This document shows, in pieces, positions 35,801-46,483 of a stretch of DNA of 64,000 nucleotides. Position numbers and translations under genes: made by a program. Numbering within the stretch: the stretch's first letter is position 1; every line of letters starts with the position of its first letter. The notes beneath the pieces were generated by a model. It had not been told where the DNA came from, ran no database searches, and was given only the letters and a program-made list of their open reading frames with translations. Source of the stretch: an uncultured Bacteroidales bacterium (lineage in GTDB: Bacteria > Bacteroidota > Bacteroidia > Bacteroidales > Bacteroidaceae); the NCBI GenBank assembly GCA_902779165.1, contig CACZAN010000011.1, forward strand, positions 1-64,000, given 5' to 3'.

Positions 35801-35816
35801 AAAGAATGTCAATTAA
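32805..35816 (+). CDS. large GH2 glycosidase (pectin side-chain type)
   Basis: A 1003-residue secreted GH2 enzyme (signal MRKYLLMLMMIAAGVQA). Sugar-binding domain CWYRKAF, WLNGEKVGFNDNGVMAFGFDV; TIM barrel with acid/base in YESGNESIS (Glu433) and nucleophile in WAMEYCRDEG (Glu490). The long C-terminus holds Ig-like domains and a discoidin-like module near the end (WRLRSYPLNIYAGDELIW). Three bases separate it from the PL11 gene, so it probably removes beta-linked sugars, perhaps galactose or a uronate, from rhamnogalacturonan fragments. The exact bond is not determinable by eye. Confidence 0.87.
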   Translation: MRKYLLMLMMIAAGVQATERQKLNFNADWLMAVGDYAEASKPDYDDSAWQRVTLPYAFNGEEAFRKDIVDLTDTVCWYRKAFMLEKSGLSDRKFFIEFEGARQGADVWLNGEKVGFNDNGVMAFGFDVTPNIKVGRNVLAVRCDNSWTYRDRTLNSRYQWNDRNFNANYGGLPKNVWLHITGKLYQTLPLYSNLGTTGTYVYATDIDVAARKAMIHVESEVRNEDSHERTFFLTVVLKDKDGNKVLGFNGNERFTLLPGETVIAKAEKEVQGLHFWSWGYGYLYTVETYLCDNLETATAENDRVITRTGFRKTRFGEGKIWLNDRVMMVHGYAQRTSNEWPGVGISVPAWLSDYSNGLMVESGGNMVRWMHVTPWKQDIESCDRVGLPQAMPAGDSEKDVEGARWQQRTALMRDAIIYNRNNPSILFYESGNESISREHMLEMKAIRDQYDPHGGRAIGSREMLDIDEAEYGGEMLYINKSKKHPMWAMEYCRDEGLRKYWDAWSYPYHKEGDGPLYRGKPALEYNHNMDQFAVEMVRRWYDYWRERPGTGTRVSSGGVKIVFSDTNTHHRGESNYRTSGVTDAMRIPKDAFFAHQVMWNGWVDPEAAMTYIVGHWNYSSGTMKPVYVVSTADSVELFLNGRSLGCGRQEYRYLFTFDSVVFEPGLLEAVGSDGSRYKLQTTGEPYQLKLTAITNPEGTKADGADMVLFQVEVVDVQGRRCPLADQMIHFELQGEATWIGGIATRNNQAMQRPDDSNRDGLLDAAATKNISDNYVGATSLPVECGVNRVLVRTTTQAGAIRLTASSTGVQPATIEVNSSLPPHGEVGVRCYFTRGETPLSSSYKEQARGIAIVSSKAGYDSEHASLSFDDNELSEWKNDGRLSTAWITYELAEKTVVDDICLKLTGWRLRSYPLNIYAGDELIWSGETSRSLGYVHIIPAKRVETDEITIRLRGAGKDEDAFGGIVEVAEPAAGELDLFKAEGGADTNNELRIVEIEFLKNVN

Positions 35817-35971
35817 AATAGACCAACACGAGAAGCTATAGACCAAACGGCTTCTTACCCTTGAATAACGTTGGTTAAAACAATGTTTTAAAATGGAGAA
35901 AAGAGAAGATTAAGATATTTTGGCGTTGCATGAATTTGCACTGAAATACAAAAGTTACTAGGGTCACCAAT

Positions 35972-35979
35972 TAAGTTTG
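35972..35979 (+). promoter_or_regulatory. possible -7 box for the flavoprotein gene
   Basis: TAAGTTTG matches TAnnTTTG but lies 120 bases before the ATG at 36099, with no -33 match. The surrounding spacer 35817-36098 shows no gene or RNA. Confidence 0.3.
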
Positions 35980-36098
35980 ATGAGTAAATAATATCCGTAC
36001 AAAGTCTACGTTCTTAGGAGAAGAGTCAATTAACAATTATTAATAAATGACGAGGTATAAAGTGTGGAACTGATATAAATGAATTAAGGACATTAATA

Positions 36099-36842
36099 AT
36101 GAAGAGAATGAAGAGAAGAGATTTTATCAAGAAAGCGGCTGTGGCAGCAGCGGGAGCGGCTGTGGCATCGCCAGTTTCGGCTGTGTTGAACAGGGGTGAG
36201 GAGTTGGCTGAAAGGAAGTGCAGGGTTCTGTTGGTGAACGGTAGTCCTCGTGCAGACGGCAATACGTTTTGCTGTCTGGAGGAGATTGCATCGACATTGC
36301 AAAAACATGGTATAGATACGGAAATTGTTCAGATAGGTAGGCAGCCTGTTCGGATGTGTATTCACTGTGGCGGATGCCACAGTAACGGTGGCGGTGGGTG
36401 CGTTTTCGAGGATGATATGTGCAGTGTGATTACGGAAAAGATGGCGAGTGCTGATGGGCTGATCGTAGGCACGCCGGTGTACTACGGACAGCCTAACGGG
36501 GGGATTCTGGCTCTGATGCAGCGCCTGTTTTACTCGGCAGGTCATTTGGTGCAGAATAAGCCAGCTGCGGCTTTGGCAGTGTGTCGGCGTGGGGGAGCCA
36601 CGGCTACGCTGCAGACGATGAATATGATGTTCGAGATGATGAACATGCCGATCGTCACCTCGCAATACTGGAATATTGCTTACGGAGGAGGTAAGGGGGA
36701 GGTGAAACGTGACAGCGAAGGTATGCAGACTATGCGGACGCTGGGGAACAACATGGCTTTCCTACTGGAGAAGATTCATGCGGACGGAAATACTGCTCCG
36801 GAGCGTGAGGAACGTCCACAGTTCATGAACTTTATCCGGTAG
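36099..36842 (+). CDS. Tat-exported FMN/iron-sulfur flavoprotein reductase
   Basis: A 247-residue protein with a twin-arginine start (MKRMKRRDFIKKAAVAAAG), then a flavodoxin-like NADPH:FMN reductase fold: VLLVNGSPRADGNTF, CIHCGGCHSNGGGGCVFEDDM and GTPVYYGQPNG. The cysteines (CxxCxxC then C) resemble the cluster site of iron-sulfur flavoproteins. Folding with cofactor before Tat export fits. The electron acceptor is unknown. It appears monocistronic, with 280 bases upstream and A/T-rich repeats downstream. Confidence 0.87.
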   Translation: MKRMKRRDFIKKAAVAAAGAAVASPVSAVLNRGEELAERKCRVLLVNGSPRADGNTFCCLEEIASTLQKHGIDTEIVQIGRQPVRMCIHCGGCHSNGGGGCVFEDDMCSVITEKMASADGLIVGTPVYYGQPNGGILALMQRLFYSAGHLVQNKPAAALAVCRRGGATATLQTMNMMFEMMNMPIVTSQYWNIAYGGGKGEVKRDSEGMQTMRTLGNNMAFLLEKIHADGNTAPEREERPQFMNFIR

Positions 36843-36913
36843 TGAGGCGAGGGGGGAGCTGACATCGCACTAAAGTGCAATGAACGGGACGAAGAGGGAT
36901 GAGGGGTGAGAGT

Positions 36914-36976
36914 AATTAACAATTAACGATTGACAATTAACAATTAACAATTGATAAATAAAAGTTGACAAATAAA
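36914..36976. repeat. AATTAAC spacer repeats
   Basis: The words AATTAAC and ATTGACAATT recur several times, then GACAAATAAAAG-type words. This is a non-coding spacer of the kind common between Bacteroidales genes. Confidence 0.6.
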
Positions 36977-36988
36977 AGAGATAGTGAT

Positions 36989-37579
36989 ATGATGAATCGG
37001 GTTGTGAGATCGGCAAGGTCGTCGGATATGGCTGATATTATGCTGGTAGTGGATGCTGGACGGCGTATTATGCGCGGTACGGGTAACGTGCATCAGTGGG
37101 TAGATGGTTACCCTTCGGAGTCTGTGGTCCTGCGGGATATTGAAAGGGATGTTGGTTTCGTTGTAGAGGAGGATGGGTGCATTGTGGGTTACTTTGCGTT
37201 GTTGCCTTCTCCGGAGCCCACGTATGGTAGGATCTATGGTGGTCGATGGTTGGATGATGATGGGGGTTATCATGTTGTCCATCGTATTTCGAGTTATGCT
37301 GATGTGCATGGTATCTTCGGTGAGATTATGGATTTCTGTTTCGGTCGCGATTCCAATATCCGGATAGATACTCATAGGGATAACTTGATCATGCGTCATC
37401 TGTTGGAGAAATATGGTTTCGCGTATTGCGGCGTTATTTACCTCGCGAATGGTGACGAGCGGCTTGCGTATCAGAAGGTTGTTCGGGAGGGGGCGGCAGA
37501 GGAGGGCGGCCAGCAGGAGGAGGGACCCGACGGTAACCCGTCGGGCACGGTGGCCGGGGGGGGTGGAAAGGGGATGTAG
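36989..37579 (+). CDS. GNAT acetyltransferase with palindrome-encoded tail
   Basis: About 196 residues. The GNAT fold is seen in VVRSARSSDMADIMLVVDAGRR, GFVVEEDGCIVGYFALLP and IRIDTHRDNLIMRHLLEKYGFAYCGVIYL (acetyl-CoA region and last strands). The ATG at 36989 is chosen over a TTG at 36965. The catalytic domain ends near residue 170; the remaining tail (EEGGQQEEGPDGNPSGTVAGG) is Gly/Glu-rich and its middle is encoded by a 20-bp palindrome at 37525. Substrate is unknown. The CotH gene starts 41 bases downstream. Confidence 0.85.
   Translation: MMNRVVRSARSSDMADIMLVVDAGRRIMRGTGNVHQWVDGYPSESVVLRDIERDVGFVVEEDGCIVGYFALLPSPEPTYGRIYGGRWLDDDGGYHVVHRISSYADVHGIFGEIMDFCFGRDSNIRIDTHRDNLIMRHLLEKYGFAYCGVIYLANGDERLAYQKVVREGAAEEGGQQEEGPDGNPSGTVAGGGGKGM
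37525..37544. repeat. palindrome family C inside the GNAT gene
   Basis: Arms CCCGACGG and CCGTCGGG enclose TAAC. It lies in frame, encoding PDGNPSG, in the non-conserved C-terminal tail. Confidence 0.7.
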
Positions 37580-37620
37580 TATTGTGAGCGGGGTGCTTCA
37601 TGCTTAAGTGTTTTTTTATT

Positions 37621-39201
37621 ATGAATAAGATGTTTTATAGGTTTTTGTTTCTGGTGGTGGTGATGGTGGCGGTGTGTGCTCATGGTCAGAATGGCTTGGT
37701 GATGATCAGCATCGAGACTTCCGGGGCGCTGAGTGCTGAGAAGAAGGTGGCGGGTCGCATGAGGATGGATGGTTACGACGGTGGGATTGGCATCAAGTTG
37801 AGGGGCAACAGTTCGCTGGGCTTCGCTCAGAAGAAATACACGATTGAGCTGCGTTCGGATGATGGTGGGAAGTTGGCTGCGGGTCTGCTGGGAATGCCAG
37901 CCCATAGCGATTGGGTGTTGCTGGCTCCGTATAACGATGTGTCGGCGGTGCGTGATGCTCTGGCTTTTCAGTTATGGCGCGATATGGGTCACTGGGCTCC
38001 GCACACGCGGCTGGTGGAGTTGATGTTGGACGGGGAGTACCGAGGTATCTATATTCTCTCGGAAGCCATCAAGCGGGGCAGGGATCGGGTGGATATTGCG
38101 AAGATGGGAGAGGGTGACAGGAGTGGCCGTGAGGTGACTGGCGGTTACTTGCTGCGGATAGATACGTTTAACGATGATGATGCCACGTTCACCTCCAAGG
38201 TGCCGGGCATTGGTGAGGGGTGCTTGTCGAGTGAGGTAGTCTGGTCGTGTATCTATCCTAAGAAAAAGGATCTGCAGCCGGAACAGTTTGCTTATATCCA
38301 GAGTTATGTGGATACTGTGGAGCTGGTGGTTCAGTCGGATTATTTTGCGGATGCGGATCGGGGTTATGCTCGGTATATTGATGTGGGTTCGTTCGTGGAT
38401 TACTTTATTCATACGGAATTGAGTCTAAATGCTGATGGTTATAGGCGCAGTGCGTACTTCTATAAGGATCGGCAGGATGCAGATGGGAGGGGTGGCAAGT
38501 TGGTGGCGGGTCCTGTGTGGGATTATAACCTGGCCTACGGCAATGCGAACTTCGCACATGCGGACGATATTGAGGCTTGGTGTTTCGAGGGTGCGAGCAA
38601 TAGCCCGACTCCGGCGCTATGGCAGCGGCTGCTGCAGGATCGCGCTTTCCGGAGGGCAGTCAAGATCCGGTATGCAGCGTTGCGCGGAAATGTATTGAGC
38701 AATGAGCGGATATTTTCGTACATTGATCGTCATGCAGCGGTCTTGAAGCCCTGCATCGGCCGGCATTTTGAAAGGTACCCGGAACTGTTGGTGAGGGAAG
38801 GAGAAAAGCGGGAACGGGCGAAGGTTCGACCTTTCGGCGGTTTCCCGCCGATGGGATGGTTCCCGATGACGGGTGACTCTATTCCGCATTTCCCTGACGG
38901 TTTTCCGATGATGGGCGGCTTTCCGATGACGGGTGACTCTATTCCACATTTCCCTGGTGGTTTTCCGATGATGGGCGGTTTTCCGATGATGGGGGGCTTT
39001 GGAGGCGTTGGAGATATGGTCGGTATGTTTGCGGCGTATCGTGTCAGTTCCTACGATGAGGAGATCAGCATTCTGAAGCAATGGCTTGCAGATCGTCTGA
39101 GCTTCCTGGATCGCACTATCGAGCGTTTTGACAAAGACTGGGAGCCGCGTGTGCAGCCTCTTGTGGAAAAGAAAATGCAGTTCCCTTTTTGGCGGGAATA
39201 A
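37621..39201 (+). CDS. CotH kinase-domain secreted protein
   Basis: About 526 residues with a signal peptide ending VCAHGQ (start at 37621; an ATG 21 bases upstream is possible). The CotH protein-kinase-like fold is visible in IGIKLRGNSSLGFAQKKYTIEL, WVLLAPYNDVSAVRDALAF, GIYILSEAIKRGRDRVDI and GPVWDYNLAYGNA (metal-binding Asp). A Met/Pro/Gly/Phe-rich insert from about residue 410 carries two exact 20-residue copies of FPMTGDSIPHFP..GFPMMGG. CotH proteins phosphorylate spore-coat or surface proteins in other bacteria; in Bacteroidota the substrate is unknown. Confidence 0.87.
   Translation: MNKMFYRFLFLVVVMVAVCAHGQNGLVMISIETSGALSAEKKVAGRMRMDGYDGGIGIKLRGNSSLGFAQKKYTIELRSDDGGKLAAGLLGMPAHSDWVLLAPYNDVSAVRDALAFQLWRDMGHWAPHTRLVELMLDGEYRGIYILSEAIKRGRDRVDIAKMGEGDRSGREVTGGYLLRIDTFNDDDATFTSKVPGIGEGCLSSEVVWSCIYPKKKDLQPEQFAYIQSYVDTVELVVQSDYFADADRGYARYIDVGSFVDYFIHTELSLNADGYRRSAYFYKDRQDADGRGGKLVAGPVWDYNLAYGNANFAHADDIEAWCFEGASNSPTPALWQRLLQDRAFRRAVKIRYAALRGNVLSNERIFSYIDRHAAVLKPCIGRHFERYPELLVREGEKRERAKVRPFGGFPPMGWFPMTGDSIPHFPDGFPMMGGFPMTGDSIPHFPGGFPMMGGFPMMGGFGGVGDMVGMFAAYRVSSYDEEISILKQWLADRLSFLDRTIERFDKDWEPRVQPLVEKKMQFPFWRE
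38860..38979 (+). repeat. 60-bp in-frame tandem repeat in the CotH gene
   Basis: Two 60-bp units (38860-38919 and 38920-38979) plus a partial third encode FPMTGDSIPHFP followed by DGFPMMGG or GGFPMMGG. The near-identity of the DNA points to recent duplication. Confidence 0.85.
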
Positions 39202-42156
<2,955 letters not shown>

Positions 42157-42226
42157 ACTTTAAACCCTTAAACATTAAACTTTAAACCCTTAACCATAAA
42201 CCCTCAACCCTCACCCCATAAAGAGT
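42157..42226. repeat. CTTAAAC/ACCCT spacer repeats
   Basis: AAACTTTAAACCCTTAAAC and ACCCTCAACCCTCACCCC words fill the spacer between the beta-galactosidase and the lipoprotein gene. The same words are coding in the GT4 gene. Confidence 0.65.
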
Positions 42227-42601
42227 ATGAAAAAGACTATTATTACAGCACTTTTAATCAGTATCCATCTTGCCATGCCAGCACTTTTAAGCTCAAGTTG
42301 CACCAATGCCTCAAAGAGCGAAATAACGGCCGAGATGGCATACCAAGGAGTCAGCAACTACTGTCATAGTACGTACGACTGGAGCATAGCTGAAGACAAC
42401 CCGTCTGTCATGTCCATAGAGATGGGCGAAGAGACCGATTCCGCCTATCTGGTGGTATTCCGCAGTTATACTGGCGCTTTCGTCAATTTCTATGTCAACA
42501 AGACCAGTGGCACCACAAGAGTAGAAGAATATGTTCCTGTTCTCGATATCAAAAGCGAAAGCGGGACGATTGACCTCTTCGATTACTTAGAGCAAGAATA
42601 A
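42227..42601 (+). CDS. small uncharacterised lipoprotein
   Basis: A 124-residue protein with a lipoprotein signal (LAMPALLSSSC) and a short mature domain of about 100 residues (EMAYQGVSNYCHSTYDWSIA, SAYLVVFRSYTGAFVNFYVN). No named family is recognised. It is 18 bases upstream of the DUF6055-like gene on the same strand, so they may work together on the cell surface. Function unknown. Confidence 0.75.
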   Translation: MKKTIITALLISIHLAMPALLSSSCTNASKSEITAEMAYQGVSNYCHSTYDWSIAEDNPSVMSIEMGEETDSAYLVVFRSYTGAFVNFYVNKTSGTTRVEEYVPVLDIKSESGTIDLFDYLEQE

Positions 42602-42619
42602 TGAAATAACATTTCCCTC

Positions 42620-43903
42620 GTGATGAAAAAAATACTCCTCTCCATAATCCTTCTTTTGGCAGTTTCTGTATCTGCACAAACCCAATCCCAGCTCACCGGC
42701 AAGCAGATATATATCCCTAAAGACCTTCAGGACAATGACTTCAACAATCCCGACGCTCGATGGTGCTATGCCCACAGCCGACTGACAGAGAACTTCGTCA
42801 TCTTCTGGGAGAAAGGCTTTGGCGACGACCTCTCTTCACCACCCGACCTCGAGGGGCACAAGATGTCCGTTGACCTCGAAAACCTCTGCCAACGGCTCGA
42901 GGCTTTCTACCGCTATTATTACGATACACTCCGATTCGCCCGCAAAGGCTCCCTCTGCGATAAGTACCGCATGATGGTCATGCTCAACTACAGCCTCGAA
43001 GGCACCGCCTATGGAGGCGACTACGACGGAGTCATCGGAGCCCTCTGGCTGGCGCCCAACCGCATTCAGGACACCGCGCTCAACTGCATCGCCCATGAAC
43101 TCGGACATTGTTTCCAGAGCCAAATCATGTGCGACGGCGAGGGCGAGGCGTGGGGAGGATGTGGCTTCTTCGAGATGACCAGCCAATGGATGCTCTGGCA
43201 GGTGAACCCCGATTGGATAGCATCCGAAACCTACCACTGGGATGCCTTCTGCAAGAATACCCATAAGGCCTTCCTCAGCATCGAAAACATCTATCGTTCT
43301 CCCTATATTATCGAATATTGGGCAATGAAACGGGGACTCACAGCCATCGCAGACCTCTACCGTGCCGGCAAACGAGGCGAGGATCCTGTCATCACCTACA
43401 AACGACTTTACAACCTTTCGCAGGAAGCCTTTGCCGACGAGATGTATGATGCTGCCTGCCACATCGTCAACCTCGACTATCCCCGCTGCTGGGAACTGAC
43501 CAGACCCTTCGCCTGTCAGATGACTACAGAACTGGAGGCACTGGGCGATGGATGGTATGCTCCACGCCAAACCAACATCCCCGAGGACTTTGGCTTCAAT
43601 GTCATTCCGCTCACGTTGCCGACAAAAAACAAGAAACTCTCAGCCACTCTCTCCACCGACGTCCCTGAACGACAGGGCAGCTTCCGCTGCGGATTCATTG
43701 TCGTCGATAAAAGCGGGCGCTCCACCTACAGCCCCATGAAGACCCTCACCTCCAAAACCAAAGCACTCAAGCTCTCCTTCAAACTCCCCTCCGATGCCGC
43801 AAAGGCATTCCTCCTCGTTATGGCAGCACCCGCAGAGTATCCTGCTCAGCAACCACTAAAGCCCTATCACTACAAATTCAAGTCCACCCACCTCACCCCT
43901 TAA
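42620..43903 (+). CDS. secreted DUF6055-like protein with HELGH zinc motif
   Basis: A 427-residue protein with a signal peptide ending SVSAQ. The core contains NCIAHELGHCFQSQ, whose HExxH (His159, Glu160, His163) is the zinc-peptidase signature. The segment WCYAHSRLTENFVIFWEKGFG fits the DUF6055 family of secreted Bacteroidota proteins. A C-terminal Ig-like domain (GFIVVDKSGRSTYSP) is present. Peptidase activity is suggested but unproven, and the third zinc ligand is not evident. The ATG at 42620 is followed by another ATG; either may start translation. Confidence 0.75.
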   Translation: MMKKILLSIILLLAVSVSAQTQSQLTGKQIYIPKDLQDNDFNNPDARWCYAHSRLTENFVIFWEKGFGDDLSSPPDLEGHKMSVDLENLCQRLEAFYRYYYDTLRFARKGSLCDKYRMMVMLNYSLEGTAYGGDYDGVIGALWLAPNRIQDTALNCIAHELGHCFQSQIMCDGEGEAWGGCGFFEMTSQWMLWQVNPDWIASETYHWDAFCKNTHKAFLSIENIYRSPYIIEYWAMKRGLTAIADLYRAGKRGEDPVITYKRLYNLSQEAFADEMYDAACHIVNLDYPRCWELTRPFACQMTTELEALGDGWYAPRQTNIPEDFGFNVIPLTLPTKNKKLSATLSTDVPERQGSFRCGFIVVDKSGRSTYSPMKTLTSKTKALKLSFKLPSDAAKAFLLVMAAPAEYPAQQPLKPYHYKFKSTHLTP

Positions 43904-43999
43904 CCCCTTAAACTTTAACCCCTTAAACTTTAAACCCCTCACCCCCTCGCCTCCCCGTTTCCGGCGGTTCGTCCGCCGGAGCAAAGCCTCCCCCTCAAT
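43904..43999. repeat. CTTAAAC spacer repeats with palindrome family A
   Basis: The spacer starts with CCTTAAACTTTAACCCC words and contains at 43960-43980 a perfect 21-bp palindrome (arms TCCGGCGG and CCGCCGGA, loop TTCGT), followed by GCAAAGCC. It is the clean copy of the family. Confidence 0.75.
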
Positions 44000-44785
44000 A
44001 TGAAAAGCCTATCCACCATTCTTAAGCCCCTCATCCCCATACTTGCGGCAGCCTATGGACTCATGCTCATCTATCTGACCGCCCTCCCCCTCGCAGACCC
44101 GAACCCCAGCCTGCGCGCCGAAGCCTTAACCTGGCTCCTCACCGCCATCGCCATCGCCATCACATACCTCCTCATCCAGCGCATCCAACCGAAACTCTTT
44201 CCCGAGGCAAAACAGTTCTCGATGAAATGGCCCGCCTTCTCCATCGTCGCTGGACTCATACTCATAGCACCACTATGGAATCTCATCGAGGCCTATACCG
44301 TCTATGGACTCACATCCCTCATAACAACAGTACACACCGAGCCCATATCCTCCACACCCGACGAACTGCGCGAAGACCTCATTGCCGGCGTCCATGCCGT
44401 GCTCCTCGCGCCACTGCTCGAAGAATTCTGCTTCCGTCAGCTCGCCATCTCACCATTCCGACGGCGGCGGAATCAGATCATCGTCTGTATCCTCATGGCA
44501 CTATTGTTCGGCATACTCCATGTACGTAATTTCCCCGGAGCCTTCCTCAGTGCTATTCTCTATGGATTCCTCTTTATCTATACACGCAACATCTGGTATC
44601 CCGTCATCCTCCACGCTGGCCACAATCTCGCCGCCACACTCCTCGCACTTTATTGCTTCTTTGACATGGGTCATATACAGATGTCCAAGTCACCCGTAAT
44701 CATCCTTCCCGACACCATCGTCACCATCGCATCCCTCACCTTAGCCCTCATCGCGCTCGTAATACTCAAAAGAAAACAATCATAA
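44000..44785 (+). CDS. CPBP-family intramembrane metalloprotease
   Basis: A 261-residue polytopic membrane protein. The CPBP (Abi/CAAX-like) motifs are clear: APLLEEFCFRQL (Glu141-Glu142 and Arg), FGILHVRNFPGAFLSAILYGF and PVILHAGHNLAATLL with the conserved His and Asn. Such proteins are glutamate-histidine intramembrane proteases, in some bacteria linked to bacteriocin immunity or prenyl-protein processing. The substrate here is unknown. The following GH5 gene starts 24 bases later but is functionally unrelated. Confidence 0.9.
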   Translation: MKSLSTILKPLIPILAAAYGLMLIYLTALPLADPNPSLRAEALTWLLTAIAIAITYLLIQRIQPKLFPEAKQFSMKWPAFSIVAGLILIAPLWNLIEAYTVYGLTSLITTVHTEPISSTPDELREDLIAGVHAVLLAPLLEEFCFRQLAISPFRRRRNQIIVCILMALLFGILHVRNFPGAFLSAILYGFLFIYTRNIWYPVILHAGHNLAATLLALYCFFDMGHIQMSKSPVIILPDTIVTIASLTLALIALVILKRKQS

Positions 44786-44809
44786 CCAAACTTTAACACC
44801 ATACTAACG

Positions 44810-46165
44810 ATGAACACAAAAGCCATCCTGACAATACTGCTGCTCACCCCCGTCCTCACCACTTCCGCAACAGATTTCGAGACCGCCACATCAGCCGTCG
44901 CCAATATGCGAGTAGGGTGGAACCTCGGCAACACACTCGACAGCAACTCCGGCGACATCAACAACATGTGGATCGAGAAATGGACCAGTCGCAGACCCTC
45001 TGACTACGAAACAGCATGGGGGCAGCCCATCACCAAACCACAACTCTTTCAGATGTTCAAGCAGGCTGGATTCAACGCCATACGTGTTCCCGTCACATGG
45101 TATCCACACATGCAGGCACACTTCACCCTGAATGGCACCGCATGGGACCCCGCAAACGATGACATCGGCACAAAAATACAAACCCAATGGATAACACGAG
45201 TGCATCAGATCGTCGACTACGTCATCAACCAGGGAATGTACTGCATCCTCAACATACATCACGACACCGGAGCCGCCAATACAGCATGGCTCGTGGCAAG
45301 CGAAGACCACTATGCACAGCAGAAAGAGCGTTTCGAGGAAGTGTGGCGACAGATTGCCGAGGAATTCAAGGACTACGACCAACACCTCATCTTCGAAGCA
45401 TACAACGAGATGCTCGACCCATACCATTCCTGGTGCTTCGCATCCTTTGCCACACCATCAAACTACGATGCCGACGTTGCCAATTCTGCCTACAACGCCA
45501 TCAACAGCTATGCCCAGAGCTTTGTCGATGTCGTGCGTTCCAACGGAGGCAACAATGCACAGCGAAACCTCATTGTCAGCACCTATGGAGCATGTTGCGG
45601 CAGCGGCACATGGAACACACACCTCCAAGACCCACTCAAGAACATGCAGCTTCCTGCCGATATCGTCAGCGACCACCTCATCTTCGAAGTACACTCCTAT
45701 CCCGACATCAAGGACCTCAACACCGCCAAGAGCGAGGTCAGGCAAACCATCAGCGCACTCAAGAAACACCTCGTTTCCAAGGGAGCACCCGTCATCTTCG
45801 GAGAATGGGGCACCAGCACCGATGCTGCCTACGACAATTATCGCGACAACATGCTTGCCTTCGCCCGCTATTTCGTACAGCAGGCCAAGGCCAGCAACAT
45901 CGCAACATTTTATTGGATGGGACTTTCAGACGGAGCACACCGCAGCGTCCCTGAATTCAACCAAACCGACCTAAAGGACGCCATCATCAAAGGCTATTAC
46001 GGAGACGAAGGATACACCCACATCACCACACAGTCAACCTCCAATGCCCCCGAAATATCATCCTGTTATAACCTCCAAGGTGGTCGTATTTCTTTCCCGC
46101 AACAAGGGATAAACATCATCAGAATGACCGATGGAACAAGCAGAAAAATAAGCAGACATCAGTAA
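44810..46165 (+). CDS. GH5 endoglucanase-like enzyme (GH5_4/GH5_2 type)
   Basis: A 451-residue secreted enzyme (signal ending TTSA). MRVGWNLGNTLDS, FNAIRVPVTWYPHM, LNIHHDTGA, acid/base in FEAYNEMLDP (Glu200), HSYPDIKDL and nucleophile in VIFGEWGTS (Glu332) form a canonical GH5 barrel, closest in style to the GH5_4 cellulases/xyloglucanases. The end (YNLQGGRISFPQQGINIIRM) is a degenerate Por-type tail. It probably cleaves beta-1,4-glucan chains. It is the last rightward gene before the repeat-rich convergent spacer. Confidence 0.9.
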   Translation: MNTKAILTILLLTPVLTTSATDFETATSAVANMRVGWNLGNTLDSNSGDINNMWIEKWTSRRPSDYETAWGQPITKPQLFQMFKQAGFNAIRVPVTWYPHMQAHFTLNGTAWDPANDDIGTKIQTQWITRVHQIVDYVINQGMYCILNIHHDTGAANTAWLVASEDHYAQQKERFEEVWRQIAEEFKDYDQHLIFEAYNEMLDPYHSWCFASFATPSNYDADVANSAYNAINSYAQSFVDVVRSNGGNNAQRNLIVSTYGACCGSGTWNTHLQDPLKNMQLPADIVSDHLIFEVHSYPDIKDLNTAKSEVRQTISALKKHLVSKGAPVIFGEWGTSTDAAYDNYRDNMLAFARYFVQQAKASNIATFYWMGLSDGAHRSVPEFNQTDLKDAIIKGYYGDEGYTHITTQSTSNAPEISSCYNLQGGRISFPQQGINIIRMTDGTSRKISRHQ

Positions 46166-46198
46166 GCCCCCTACCAACTACCTCTGCTTTTTAATCCA

Positions 46199-46264
46199 AA
46201 CTATAGTCTCTGCGGCGAGGAACTATAGTTTGTGCGGCGAGGAACTATAGTTTGTTTGATTGAT
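46199..46264. repeat. 22-bp tandem array 2a (three units)
   Basis: Three units of exactly 22 bp starting AACTATAGT; the first two end GCGGCGAGG and the third is diverged. Unit length is the same as in the arrays at 23.55 and 46.5 kb though the sequence differs. Confidence 0.8.
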
Positions 46265-46312
46265 GGGGCCGATGGCAATTTGGATCGAAGACCTTGGGCA
46301 TGGATGACATTC

Positions 46313-46456
46313 TGCAAAAAGTTGACGCAAAAACACTCCGAACACTCCGAAACACTCCGAATGGAAACTGCTGAATGTTATCTTCAGATGGCAAAACGAC
46401 CATAAGAATCGGAGTGTTTCGGAGTGTTCGGAGTGTTTTTGCGTCAACTTTTTGCA
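46313..46456. repeat. perfect 48-bp inverted repeat with 48-base loop
   Basis: Left arm 46313-46360 (starts TGCAAAAAGTTGACGC) and right arm 46409-46456 are exact reverse complements over 48 bp. The inner part of each arm holds three copies of ACACTCCGA. The loop, 46361-46408, is also 48 bases. It lies between convergent genes (GH5 and GH88). It could act as a strong bidirectional terminator, a MITE-like mobile element, or an RNA with a very long hairpin. No target-site duplication was recognised. Confidence 0.93.
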
Positions 46457-46483
46457 ATGATAAACGGAATTGTTTTTGAAAGG

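Noticed and set aside
36867-36878. GCACTAAAGTGC hairpin after the flavoprotein gene
   Set aside because: The stem is only five base pairs with no T-tract, so a terminator call is not supported.
45187-45974. Long overlapping plus-strand frames inside the GH5 gene at 44.8 kb
   Set aside because: They are off-frame shadows of a gene with complete GH5 catalytic motifs.
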